64,000 nt of DNA from the NCBI GenBank assembly GCA_959020415.1, contig CAUERX010000001.1:1-64000 (forward strand), written 5' to 3'. Positions 51,800 through 59,864 of this stretch are shown here, one piece after another. How positions within the stretch are numbered: the first letter of the stretch is position 1; every line of letters starts with the position of its first letter. The position numbers and the translations under genes were made by a program. The notes under the pieces were generated by a model. That model was not told the DNA's origin, searched no databases, and worked only from the letters and a program-made list of their open reading frames with translations. The stretch comes from an uncultured bacterium (GTDB lineage Bacteria > Bacillota_I > Bacilli_A > RF39 > UBA660).

Positions 51800-52261
51800 A
51801 TGAAAAATAATGAAGTGACTGTATATACAATCGCAGATTTTTTCTTAAGTAAGTCAAGTTTAACTCCAAAGAAGATACAAAAATTGGTTTATTATGCATA
51901 TGCATGGTTTATTGCGTTGAACAATGATAGCAGCGAAGATATTAATAATGTATTGTTTGCAGAAAGGCCAGAGGCATGGATACACGGTCCAGTTTTCCCT
52001 TCATTATATTCTAAGTTTAAATCTTTTAATTGGAATGAAGTTCCTCAAATAAAAGAAAAAATAACTTTTGAGAGTAAAGATTTAAATGGTTTTTTAGATG
52101 ATGTTTGGGAAATTTTTGGAAAATATACAGCTGATGAATTAGAATATATGACACATCAAGACTTGCCATGGAAGAATGCTAGGATAAATTGCGATGCAAA
52201 CGAGCCTTGTAATAATAAAATATCATTTAAGGATATATTTATATATTATAATGGGATATAA
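51800..52261 (+). CDS. Panacea-domain (antitoxin-like) protein
   Basis: 153 aa; GGGGTGAT upstream. 'VYTIADFFLSKSSLTPKKIQKLVYYAYAWF' and 'PEAWIHGPVFPSLYSKFKSF' are the core of the Panacea domain (DUF4065, PanA/SocA), a hub antitoxin fold paired with many unrelated toxins. It overlaps the next gene by 11 bp. Confidence 0.75.
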   Translation: MKNNEVTVYTIADFFLSKSSLTPKKIQKLVYYAYAWFIALNNDSSEDINNVLFAERPEAWIHGPVFPSLYSKFKSFNWNEVPQIKEKITFESKDLNGFLDDVWEIFGKYTADELEYMTHQDLPWKNARINCDANEPCNNKISFKDIFIYYNGI

Positions 52262-52931
52262 ATCAACTAAACAGATTAAAGTCCCGGAATATGAAGAAGA
52301 GAAACGACTTTTAAAAGCAGTAGAACAAAAGCCTGTTGATAATAGAATTGTTTTCTCTTTTTCTTTTTTTCAAAAACATAGTATAAGGCTTGGCGATTTT
52401 AATAATTTTTATCCAAATATCAATAGTTCTTTAAAAGCTGTTAGTGATTTTTTTGAAACTATTACTTTAATTTCTAAATATGAGAAAAGTCATTTTTTTT
52501 CTCCTGAAACAAAAAAGCAATTTCATTATAATGAATTTACTGATAATGATATAATAGATAAAATTGAAAACATACTTATTAGAGGTTATAATATGCCGCG
52601 ACAAAAGGTAGATCAATTTGAGCGACTTTTCTTTGAATTTTCTTTTTATGATGGTAAGAGAGTAATTGGTACTAAAATATATGGAAATTTATTTGAAATA
52701 CTATTTATTGATTGTAATCACATGATTTGTAAGGATAGTAGTCGTAATTTAAAAATGAAAGAAGTATATAAAGTTCCTAGCGCTTTTAAAAAGGAAAATT
52801 TAAGTGAAGATGTTGAAGAATATGGAAAAATGGAGTTGATAGAAATGCTAGTGGGAATGGGTCGTTCTGGATTTTACGGAACAATTGAAGAATTTATTAA
52901 AGATTTTGATGATTTATTAGAAAAGGTATAG
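52251..52931 (+). CDS. partner of the Panacea protein, probable toxin
   Basis: 226 aa from ATG 52251, overlapping the Panacea gene by 11 bp; this start is chosen because the upstream open frame lies inside that gene. No catalytic motif I recognise. Recurrent features: 'VFSFSFFQKHSIRLGDF', 'HYNEFTDNDIIDKI', and 'FEFSFYDGKRVIGTKIYGNLFEILFIDCNH', an (F/Y)-x-F-x(5-8)-R-V-x-G...F-x-I-L-x-x-D-x-N-H pattern. Tight operon coupling to a Panacea protein makes a toxin role likely. Target unknown. Confidence 0.5.
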   Translation: MGYKSTKQIKVPEYEEEKRLLKAVEQKPVDNRIVFSFSFFQKHSIRLGDFNNFYPNINSSLKAVSDFFETITLISKYEKSHFFSPETKKQFHYNEFTDNDIIDKIENILIRGYNMPRQKVDQFERLFFEFSFYDGKRVIGTKIYGNLFEILFIDCNHMICKDSSRNLKMKEVYKVPSAFKKENLSEDVEEYGKMELIEMLVGMGRSGFYGTIEEFIKDFDDLLEKV

Positions 52932-52941
52932 TTTGTCTTTA

Positions 52942-53298
52942 TTAATAGTATTTTTCTTTGATATTATTAAACGGGAAATTTGAACTTAAAACTAAAGGTT
53001 TACAAGAAACAATATTAATATTATATTTATTTTTTAATACTATTTTTGAATTTTCAATTATATTGTTCCATTCATTGTTAGTATATTTTATCTCGCCTAG
53101 ACTACTATTGGCTAGGCTATAGTAATCAGTATTATCACCGCGATAATATTTAAACCACAACATTATAAAATGGGCTATATCTTCGGATAGCCTTTTTTGT
53201 TTATATTTTTTCTCATGCTCAAAGAAAATATCTAACTTCTTCTCTCTGGCACCTTCAATGTCTTTATCGTTTTCAGGACATATTTTATTTGTGTACAT
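52942..53298 (-). CDS. 118-aa protein of the divergent XRE cassette (segment 3)
   Basis: 118 aa from the ATG at 53298 (GAGGTGACATT upstream). Clear paralogue of 59153-59509 in segment 4: 'RLSEDIAHFIMLWFKYYRGDNTDY' versus 'RISEDIAHYAMLWLKYYREDNTDY', and 'EWNNIIENSKIVLKNKYNI' versus 'EWNKIIENSKIILKEKYNI'. Both are exactly 118 aa and both diverge from a small XRE gene. No known fold recognised. Perhaps a toxin/antitoxin-like or immunity unit. Confidence 0.55.
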   Translation of the reverse strand: MYTNKICPENDKDIEGAREKKLDIFFEHEKKYKQKRLSEDIAHFIMLWFKYYRGDNTDYYSLANSSLGEIKYTNNEWNNIIENSKIVLKNKYNINIVSCKPLVLSSNFPFNNIKEKYY

Positions 53299-53313
53299 AA
53301 TGTCACCTCGCAC

Positions 53314-53330
53314 GCATACGCAGAGTATGC
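53314..53330. promoter_or_regulatory. operator candidate 1 (CATAC-N5-GTATG)
   Basis: GCATAC-GCAGA-GTATGC, a 6-bp inverted repeat with a 5-nt centre, over the 5' end of the 118-aa gene. Core identical to operator 2. Confidence 0.5.
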
Positions 53331-53373
53331 TATTAATTGCGATTATATAGTGATTGTTTCATCTTGTCAAGGA

Positions 53374-53402
53374 CTTTTTCCATACAATGAGTATGGAAAA
53401 AG
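53374..53402. promoter_or_regulatory. operator candidate 2 (12-bp perfect inverted repeat)
   Basis: CTTTTTCCATAC (53374-53385), AATGA, GTATGGAAAAAG (53391-53402). Same CATAC-N5-GTATG core as operator 1, in the promoter region shared by the two divergent genes. Confidence 0.55.
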
Positions 53403-53450
53403 ATAAAACTATGCCATTCGTATTGTGTGCTTTATTAGAGGTGTTAAAAT

Positions 53451-53663
53451 ATGAAAATAGTGGCTAATGATTATGAAGAAAAAGAAGTAATGAAAATATT
53501 AAGAGAATGGTCAGAGAAAAAGCAAGAGGATTTCGGTAAGGAAATTGGTGTAAGTGGTATGACTATTCAAGGTTATGAACGAGGTATTAGGCGATATACT
53601 TTTGAAACTTTAATGAAAATTGCTAAAAAATATGGTTATAAAGTAACCATCGAAAAGAAATAA
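53451..53663 (+). CDS. small XRE-family HTH regulator (segment 3)
   Basis: 70 aa; GAGGTG upstream. One XRE helix-turn-helix: 'EKKQEDFGKEIGVSGMTIQGYERGIRRYTFETLMKIAKKYG'-like, that is, positions about 20-60. Probably binds the CATAC-N5-GTATG operators and represses both directions. Paralogue in segment 4 at 59633. Confidence 0.7.
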   Translation: MKIVANDYEEKEVMKILREWSEKKQEDFGKEIGVSGMTIQGYERGIRRYTFETLMKIAKKYGYKVTIEKK

Positions 53664-53886
53664 TATAAAAAAGATTGTAGAAAGATTATAAAAGGATTAT
53701 AGAAAGACTATAAATTAGATTGACGATTTAATTTTTAAGGGTTAAAATGTGTATAATAGCTAATCATTTTAGTAAAAGGTGATGGCTATTTTTTTGTTCT
53801 CTAATTAGGGAATTTCGGACATTTTAGAAAGGAGGATATTAAAATGTCAAATAACATGATAAAATGTAACATGAAAGGAGGTAAAA

Positions 53887-54180
53887 ATGTCCTATAGGGA
53901 AATATTTAAAGTTATTTCAAAAGCATGGTCAAGTGTCGAAGACATCATGGCTATTGCAGGTTGTGGTAGAACGGGAGCTACAACGATTAGAGAAACAGTA
54001 ATTAAAAATATAAGGAAAGAAAATAAAGAAATTCCTTATTGTAGAAAAAAAGTTGTACCAACAAAAAGAGTTATTGAATTACTTGATTTAGATGTAGATT
54101 ATATTAAGGATATGGCATTAAAAGAACAAGAATTAGAAAATGCCAAGAGCAACGTTGATTATGCCTGTATATCAAGATAA
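53887..54180 (+). CDS. excisionase-like small protein (segment 3)
   Basis: 97 aa; AAAGGAGG upstream. 'SVEDIMAIAGCGRTGATTIRETVIKNIRKENKEIPY' then 'VVPTKRVIELLDLDVDYI', an HTH-like DNA-binding protein of the kind placed just upstream of tyrosine integrases (DUF3173-like). It overlaps the integrase start by 20 nt. Close paralogue at 61098, which overlaps its integrase by the same 20 nt. Confidence 0.6.
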   Translation: MSYREIFKVISKAWSSVEDIMAIAGCGRTGATTIRETVIKNIRKENKEIPYCRKKVVPTKRVIELLDLDVDYIKDMALKEQELENAKSNVDYACISR

Positions 54181-55240
54181 AAATTCAAAACATTGGTACT
54201 ACAGAGTATATGCGAATGATAGTTTAGGTAATAGAAAGCAATATCAAAATGGTGGCTTTAAAACTAAAAAGGACGCTCTTGAAGCTGAAAGAAATTTTAT
54301 AGTTGCTAATAAAGACGGTTATTGTGATATTACATTTGAACAGTTATGGTTAATTTATAAGGAATATATAGAAACAAAATTAAAATATAATTCGATTAGA
54401 AGTATTAAAAACCGTATTGAAATACATGCGTTACCTTATTTCAAAGATTATAGGCTGGAAAAAATAACAGTTTCTGTATATGTAAAATGGCAAAAACAAA
54501 TAGATGAAAAAGGTTATTGTTATAAATATAAAAGCGCAATCCATGGAGCAGTAAGAGCAATGCTAAATTATGCAGTTAGATTTTGTGGTCTTAAAGTTAA
54601 CATTGCTAGTCAGGTTGGGAATTTTTCTAAACGTGATGAAATACTAAAAGAATATAATATTTGGTCTTATGAAGAATTTAAACAATTTATTAGTGTCATT
54701 GATAATGATATGTATAAATTATTCTTTGAGGTTTTATATTTTACTGGAATAAGACAAGGTGAGTGTCTAGCACTTACTTGGAATGATTTACAAGATAACC
54801 ATTTAATTATTAATAAAACATTAACAAGAAAAAAGGAAAATGGTAAAAATATGGTAAATAGTCCAAAAACAGCAAAATCTAATCGCAAAGTAAAGATAGA
54901 TAAAAAATTGTTAGATAGTTTTAAAAAGTTCAAAGAAAAATGCCATAAATTTGTAGAATTTGATGATAGTTGGTACATATTTGGATGTTTAAAGCCGCTT
55001 GTTACAACCACAGTAGCACGAAAAAAAGATAAGTATTGTGCATTAGCAAATGTTAAGAAAATAAAAATACACGACTTTAGGCATAGTCATGTATCTTTGT
55101 TATTATCACAGGGCGTTCCTATCACAGTCATCGCCAAACGACTATGACACTCTGATATAGAAATGACACTCAATACTTATTCACATTTATTACCGGGTGA
55201 TGAGGACAAAGCTATAAATGTTCTCAATAACTTGGAATAA
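54161..55240 (+). pseudogene. tyrosine integrase with an in-frame TGA near the C terminus
   Basis: From ATG 54161 (inside the xis-like gene's end): arm-binding domain 'MPVYQDKNSKHWYYRVYAND', core-binding domain 'TFEQLWLIYKEYIETKLKYN', catalytic 'TGIRQGECLALTW' and 'IKIHDFRHSHVSLLLSQGVP'. At 55145-55147 the codon that is Gly in both paralogues (LGH) is TGA. The frame then continues to 55240 as 'HSDIEMTLNTYSHLLPGDED', carrying the catalytic Tyr. So a single GGA-to-TGA change has probably killed the enzyme. The organism uses TGA as stop elsewhere. Confidence 0.8.
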
Positions 55241-55337
55241 AAAATAAAGCCTCTTAAAATCACATAAGGGATTTTTAAGAAATATAATGAGTGATTATAT
55301 AATTAACCCCTTGAAAAACAAGGGTAATTAACAATAA

Positions 55338-55353
55338 TGGTGGAGAATAAGGG
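55338..55353 (+). repeat. att core, copy D
   Basis: TGGTGGAGAATAAGGG, preceded by a CCCTTG / CAAGGG hairpin and AATTAAC, as at copies B and E. Confidence 0.85.
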
Positions 55354-55489
55354 ACAAAGTATTATGTTTCGATATAATTCGTTTCCTTGATTTTAAAGGC
55401 ATTTTGTTAATTATATAAATGTTTAAATACTGAAGAAAGATGTTTATTTCTGAATTTTTAAGAACTCTTTAAGGAGGAGAAAATTAGAA

Positions 55490-56170
55490 ATGTCAGTATT
55501 TAGAATTGAAAAAAACAAAAATTATACAGTGATGTCAAATCATCACTTAAAAGATAAAAATTTAAGTCTTAAAGCAAAGGGTTTATTATCATTTATGTTA
55601 AGTTTACCAGATGACTGGGACTATTCAATGAATGGGTTAGTAGCAGTAAATAAAGAAAATATTAGTGCTATAAGAACAGCTTTGCACGAATTAGAAGAAA
55701 ATAATTATTTAAAAAGAATAAGACAACAAAAGGAAAATGGTAAATTTGTATATGAATATATTATTTATGAAGAGCCACCGTATATAGATTTTCTGCATAC
55801 GGTAAATCCGTATACGGAAAATCATACACAAATAAATACTAATATACAAAATACGGATAACAAAGATAAATATGATAAACAAGAATTTCCAATAATAAAA
55901 GAATTAATAAATAGAAATTTTATAGATAAGAATGATTTAGATATTCCAAAATATTATGATTTATTAAACGAATTATTAGAAGAATATGATTATTATGATG
56001 TAGTTAAAGTTTGTGGGTATATTGCTGATAAATGGAAAGATAATAATGGTTTTGATGAGAATGGGTTACCTATTGAAAATAAGTATGGTTATTTTAAAGC
56101 CTCATTAATTAATAATTTGGAGAAAATTAATAACTATGTTGAATTAGATTATGAGGACTTGTCTATATGA
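55490..56170 (+). CDS. replication-initiator-like HTH protein (segment 4)
   Basis: 226 aa; AGGAGGAG upstream. Same layout as the gene at 50855: winged helix 'NYTVMSNHHLKDKNLSLKAKGLLSFMLSLPDDWDYS'-type opening at residues about 10-45, helical C-terminal domain. About two-thirds of residues are shared with the segment 3 gene. Its stop overlaps the relaxase start by four bases (ATGA), so they are coupled. Confidence 0.7.
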   Translation: MSVFRIEKNKNYTVMSNHHLKDKNLSLKAKGLLSFMLSLPDDWDYSMNGLVAVNKENISAIRTALHELEENNYLKRIRQQKENGKFVYEYIIYEEPPYIDFLHTVNPYTENHTQINTNIQNTDNKDKYDKQEFPIIKELINRNFIDKNDLDIPKYYDLLNELLEEYDYYDVVKVCGYIADKWKDNNGFDENGLPIENKYGYFKASLINNLEKINNYVELDYEDLSI

Positions 56171-57399
56171 GTTATGCTATATTTAGAGTACAGGCCATTA
56201 ATACTGTGAGAGATTTATCACAAATAGGTATTCATAATCAGAGAAAAAAACAAGCATATAAAAGTAACCCAGATATTGATATTAGTAAATCAAAAGACAA
56301 TATAACTTTGGTGGCTTGTGAGGATAAGTATTTGCAGGCTTTTGATAGAATGACTAAAGAATATAAAATGCAACACGAAGAAAGAATGAAAACAATGCGA
56401 GAAGATCGAAAGAAAAGTTATCATAAAATGTTAGATAGTTCAAATAGTGTGGTTGCTGATGAATTTCTTTTTACAGCAACCTCTCGCTTTTTTAAGGGAA
56501 TGAGTAAATCTGAAATTATGAAGTGGGCTGATGGTTGTATGGACTTTGTTTATAATGAGTTAGGTTATAAAAAGGAACAAGTCTTACATTCAGTAATTCA
56601 TATGGATGAAAAAACACCACACATTCATTGTGTGGTTGTTCCTTTAATTAAAAAATATGATAAAAGATGTAAGAAAGAAAAATATACTATATCTAAAAAG
56701 GCTTATATCAAAAATAACGAGCATTTAAGCGAGCTTCAAGATAGGTACTGTAAATTACTCAATGATAGAGGTTTCGCCCTAGAAAGGGGCATAAAAGGCA
56801 GTAAAAATGTTAATATGAATGTTAAGCTATTCAGGCAAGTTACTAAAAAATTAAATAATGAAATTAGTAGAGATAATATTGAGCTAGCTAAAGAGTTAAA
56901 TGATTTAGATAATAAGATGAAATCATCGAAAGAATTAGTTATTAATAAAGAGTATGTCAAAGTTAAAAAAGATACTTTTGATAGTATGAATATAGTTATT
57001 GATAAGTCTAAAGAAATTATAAATAAAGCACCTGTTTTAGATAATTTAATGGATGTAGCGAATGAATGTGTTAATGGTTACAAAGAATTAGAAAAAGAAA
57101 ATAAAAAATTAACTAAAAAAGTTAATAATTTGCAATATAAAAATAATGAACTTAAAGAAGAAAATAGAAACCTTAAAAACTATATTTATAATTTATTACA
57201 AGGTTTTAAAAAATGGTTTAATAAAATACTTCATTTAGGAGCAGAACAAGATAAAGAACAAGTTGTTGAAGAAATTAATGATTATTATGATAGTGGTTTT
57301 TATGATAAATATGATTTAGAAGATATTACTCATAATACAACAAAAGAAAAGGAGATAGAAAAAAACATTTATGATGACTATGATATACCTAGTTTATAA
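56167..57399 (+). CDS. MobV-family relaxase (Pre/Mob)
   Basis: 410 aa. 'SYAIFRVQAI' start and the MobV His motif 'HMDEKTPHIHCVVVPL' (H-x-D-E-x-x-P-H-x-H) define the family, with an N-terminal 'NITLV' region and a Lys/Glu-rich coiled-coil C terminus. It nicks its oriT and leads the strand in conjugative mobilisation. I do not see a pMV158-like oriT in this segment. Coupled to the rep-like gene upstream. Confidence 0.88.
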   Translation: MSYAIFRVQAINTVRDLSQIGIHNQRKKQAYKSNPDIDISKSKDNITLVACEDKYLQAFDRMTKEYKMQHEERMKTMREDRKKSYHKMLDSSNSVVADEFLFTATSRFFKGMSKSEIMKWADGCMDFVYNELGYKKEQVLHSVIHMDEKTPHIHCVVVPLIKKYDKRCKKEKYTISKKAYIKNNEHLSELQDRYCKLLNDRGFALERGIKGSKNVNMNVKLFRQVTKKLNNEISRDNIELAKELNDLDNKMKSSKELVINKEYVKVKKDTFDSMNIVIDKSKEIINKAPVLDNLMDVANECVNGYKELEKENKKLTKKVNNLQYKNNELKEENRNLKNYIYNLLQGFKKWFNKILHLGAEQDKEQVVEEINDYYDSGFYDKYDLEDITHNTTKEKEIEKNIYDDYDIPSL

Positions 57400-57442
57400 T
57401 TGAAAATAAAGGAAAAATATGGTAAAATATATTTAGATTTAT

Positions 57443-57481
57443 GCAGTATTAAAATTTATGATTTTAATACTGCTGTTTTTA
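57443..57481 (+). terminator. terminator after the relaxase gene
   Basis: GCAGTATTAAAA (57443-57454), 7-nt loop, TTTTAATACTGC (57462-57473), T5. Perfect 12-bp stem. Confidence 0.85.
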
Positions 57482-57523
57482 GAAATGATATAATGAAAAA
57501 CTATTTAAACAATAAAAAAACAA

Positions 57524-57628
57524 ATGAATTTCCAATTACCAGTTTTAATTATTTTTTTAGTAATTGCAGTCTTAGTATTTATATTGTTTTACGGAGGTAA
57601 AGAATGGCTAACGGTGTTTGTAAAATAA
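57524..57628 (+). CDS. 34-aa membrane peptide (possible)
   Basis: ATG 57524 encodes a 34-aa peptide with one hydrophobic helix (PVLIIFLVIAVLVFILFY) and a charged end. A TATAAT-like -10 precedes it but no ribosome binding site. It overlaps the start of the next gene. Marginal. Confidence 0.25.
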   Translation: MNFQLPVLIIFLVIAVLVFILFYGGKEWLTVFVK

Positions 57629-58236
57629 AAAAAATAAGTCCTAAAATATGTATGTTATTATTTTTGCTATTTTTATTATTTATATGTTGTATGTTAATTA
57701 CAATAGATTATAACAATAGTTTATCAAGGATGGGGTTAAGAGTAGATAATTTTAATTGGGAATTAATTAGTATTTTGGTAAATGCTTTAGTGTTATTGTT
57801 GGTTTTTATTTTAACGTATTTGTTAATTGATATTTATAATGTTGAAAAAAATAAAAATAAGAGGAATATAGTAAAACAATTATTAAAAAATGATTATGAA
57901 GCGTGTTTACGTTATTTGGATATCCTTTTAGATAAAGAACAGTTGGTTTATATTTGTAATAAAGTTGATAAAGATAAATTGTTGTGGGAAAACAAGGCAT
58001 TATTAGAATATGTTGAAAAAACTTTTAACAATGAAAAAATGATAGTTGACTATGCTTCACAGGGTGTTGTTGATAGTGAATTGTTTGAAAATTATAATCG
58101 TGTTAAAAACACATATAAAGATTTTTTTGTAGGTTTGGTTTGTTTTAGCGATATTGATGAAAGAATTAGCGGTGAATTTGATAATTGGAATAGCCAGTTA
58201 AAGAAGGATATAAAAAAAATATTGGATGAATTATAA
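57604..58236 (+). CDS. two-helix membrane protein with cytosolic domain
   Basis: 210 aa; GGAGG upstream. Two N-terminal membrane helices (ICMLLFLLFLLFICCMLITI and ISILVNALVLLLVFILTYLL), then about 130 cytosolic residues, helical and charged. No family recognised. It is followed after 40 bp by the AlbA_2 gene, and the pair is flanked by strong terminators, so they appear to form one unit. Confidence 0.55.
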   Translation: MANGVCKIKKISPKICMLLFLLFLLFICCMLITIDYNNSLSRMGLRVDNFNWELISILVNALVLLLVFILTYLLIDIYNVEKNKNKRNIVKQLLKNDYEACLRYLDILLDKEQLVYICNKVDKDKLLWENKALLEYVEKTFNNEKMIVDYASQGVVDSELFENYNRVKNTYKDFFVGLVCFSDIDERISGEFDNWNSQLKKDIKKILDEL

Positions 58237-58276
58237 ATAAATATATTACAAAATTATAATGTTAGGGAGTGAGATA

Positions 58277-59056
58277 ATGGATTTATTAGATAAGGATAAA
58301 TTTTATAAAGTTTTAACAGAACCTACTATGGAAAATTTTAGATTTTTGTTACAAAATCATACAGGAGAAGAAGATTATTTAGATTTTAAAGCGGACTGGG
58401 AAAGTAATGAGAAAATTGCGAAACATTTGTTGGCTTTAGCTAATTCTGGAGGTGGGTGTATAGTTTTTGGTGTTAAGCAGGAACTTGATGGAACATTTAC
58501 CATAAAGGGGCTTTCAAGTTTAAATGATCCGTCTAAATTAAAAGAGGGAATAAAAGGTAAAATTCCTAATACTTTAAAATATCATATCAAAGATTTTGAG
58601 TATAAGTCTGCTGAATATGCTGCTATGAAAAACAAAAAATTTCAATTATTAATTGTAGAGGATGATCCAAAAAATTTGCCATTTGTATGTTGCAGTAATG
58701 GCAAAGATATAAAAGATGGTGCTATATATGTTAGAGATCATACAGAAAGTGTTTTGGCTAACAGTTATCAAATAGATGAAATTATTAATAGGAAATTGAA
58801 TGCTAAAAAAATACCTAAAGATAGAAATATGGATTTAGATGAGCACCTTAAGCAATTAAAAATTTTATATAATGAATTAACTTATGTTGAAAGAAATGGT
58901 GGACTTATATTTAATTTTGGAGCTATAATGAAAAATATTATTGGAAATGGTATGGTTGTTAAAAAAGAAATGTATCCAAAAGAAGATTATGAAGATTTTA
59001 TTGTAAGAGTTTTAAATTCCAAGAAAAAAAGAATAGAAGAAGAATTGGATATTTAA
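58277..59056 (+). CDS. AlbA_2/Schlafen-like ATP- or RNA-binding protein
   Basis: 259 aa from ATG 58277 (GGGAGTG upstream). The N-terminal half is an AlbA_2 (Schlafen AlbA) domain: 'GEEDYLDFKADW', 'IAKHLLALANSGGGCIVFGV', 'IYVRDHTESVLANSYQI'. The characteristic E-x-x-x-x-x-F-K and A-x-A-N-x-G-G-G-x-x-x-x-G are present. The C-terminal part is helical. Such domains occur in Schlafen RNases and in many defence genes. Pairing with a membrane protein suggests a possible membrane-linked defence unit. Confidence 0.6.
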   Translation: MDLLDKDKFYKVLTEPTMENFRFLLQNHTGEEDYLDFKADWESNEKIAKHLLALANSGGGCIVFGVKQELDGTFTIKGLSSLNDPSKLKEGIKGKIPNTLKYHIKDFEYKSAEYAAMKNKKFQLLIVEDDPKNLPFVCCSNGKDIKDGAIYVRDHTESVLANSYQIDEIINRKLNAKKIPKDRNMDLDEHLKQLKILYNELTYVERNGGLIFNFGAIMKNIIGNGMVVKKEMYPKEDYEDFIVRVLNSKKKRIEEELDI

Positions 59057-59072
59057 TTATAGTAACACACTA

Positions 59073-59100
59073 CGCTATTGGCAGAGCCAATAGCGATTTT
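59073..59100 (+). terminator. terminator 1 after the AlbA_2 gene
   Basis: CGCTATTGGC (59073-59082), AGA, GCCAATAGCG (59086-59095), then ATTTT. Confidence 0.7.
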
Positions 59101-59125
59101 CCTAGCGTAAACAATGTAAGTAATT

Positions 59126-59154
59126 GGTTTAGCTCTAATGAGCTAAACCTTTTT
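59126..59154 (+). terminator. terminator 2 after the AlbA_2 gene
   Basis: GGTTTAGCTC (59126-59135), TAAT, GAGCTAAACC (59140-59149), T5. It also closes the end of the convergent 118-aa gene. Confidence 0.75.
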
Positions 59155-59509
59155 AATATAAGTTTTCATTGATTTGATTAAATGGAACTGGAGAACTTAA
59201 TATTAGTGGTTTGTCAGAAATAATAGATATGTTATATTTTTCCTTTAATATAATTTTAGAGTTTTCTATAATTTTATTCCATTCCTGATTAGTGTAACAA
59301 TTATCGGCTGTACTGCTGTTAGCCATTCCTAGATAATCTGTGTTATCTTCTCTGTAATATTTTAGCCATAACATTGCATAATGAGCTATATCTTCGGAAA
59401 TTCTAACTGCTTTATATGCGTTATATCTGTCATACATTAAATCTAGTTTTTTTAATTTTTCTCCAGCAATGTCTTTGCCATCATCTTCTGTTAATTCATT
59501 GTAATACAT
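59153..59509 (-). CDS. 118-aa protein of the divergent XRE cassette (segment 4)
   Basis: 118 aa from the ATG at 59509 (GAGGAGGGAAATA upstream). Paralogue of 52942-53298; conserved 'SEDIAHxxMLWxKYYRxDNTDY' and 'EWNxIIENSKI(V/I)LKxKYNI' motifs. It diverges from the XRE gene at 59633. No fold recognised. Confidence 0.55.
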   Translation of the reverse strand: MYYNELTEDDGKDIAGEKLKKLDLMYDRYNAYKAVRISEDIAHYAMLWLKYYREDNTDYLGMANSSTADNCYTNQEWNKIIENSKIILKEKYNISIISDKPLILSSPVPFNQINENLY

Positions 59510-59597
59510 TATTTCCCTCCTCTCATCTTTCACTTATAGTGGAAGTATTGTAAAAATTATCTCATATTCATTATACAATTGTCAAGACTATGAGTGG

Positions 59598-59614
59598 TAT
59601 CACTTTTGGTGATA
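59598..59614. promoter_or_regulatory. operator candidate of cassette 2
   Basis: TATCAC (59598-59603), TTTTG, GTGATA (59609-59614): a 6-bp inverted repeat with the same 5-nt spacing as the cassette 1 operators but a different sequence, in front of the XRE gene. Confidence 0.45.
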
Positions 59615-59632
59615 TATGGGAGGTTAATGAGT

Positions 59633-59851
59633 ATGAGGGCAGAAATAACAAAATTAGAGCCAAAAGATATTTTATTATTGATAAGAGAATGGGATGAGGA
59701 AACCCAAGAAGAGTTTGCAAAATCAGTTCATAGGAGTTATTCATCAATTACTAAAATGGAAACAGGGGATAGAAATATTTATTTGCATACTTTTCTTGAA
59801 TGGTGTAAGTTAAAAGGGATTAAAGTAACTATGGAGAAAATAAAAAGATAA
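59633..59851 (+). CDS. small XRE-family HTH regulator (segment 4)
   Basis: 72 aa from ATG 59633 (GGGAGG 9 nt upstream). 'EETQEEFAKSVHRSYSSITKMETGDR' is an XRE HTH. Paralogue of the gene at 53451, partner of the divergent 118-aa gene. Confidence 0.65.
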   Translation: MRAEITKLEPKDILLLIREWDEETQEEFAKSVHRSYSSITKMETGDRNIYLHTFLEWCKLKGIKVTMEKIKR

Positions 59852-59864
59852 CGGGTTCAGTAAT

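Larger units (their letters stand above)
50705..55337 (+). mobile_element. tRNA-Ala-targeted segment 3 (oriT-bearing, no relaxase)
   Basis: 4.63 kb between att copies C and D. Gene order: RepA/DnaD-like HTH protein, oriT-like site, Panacea TA-like pair, divergent 118-aa/XRE cassette, xis-like gene, integrase, then att. The order rep-like ... xis-int-att matches segment 4, which has a MobV relaxase where this one has the oriT-like site. Confidence 0.7.

Noticed and set aside
55145..55147. TGA read as tryptophan (genetic code 4 or 25)
   Set aside because: asnB, the P-type ATPase and other genes end in TGA, Trp is encoded by TGG throughout, and the residue at this place in both paralogues is Gly, not Trp.
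57400..57600. 66-aa open frame after the relaxase gene
   Set aside because: Starts at a TTG overlapping the relaxase stop, runs through the relaxase terminator, and has no ribosome binding site.
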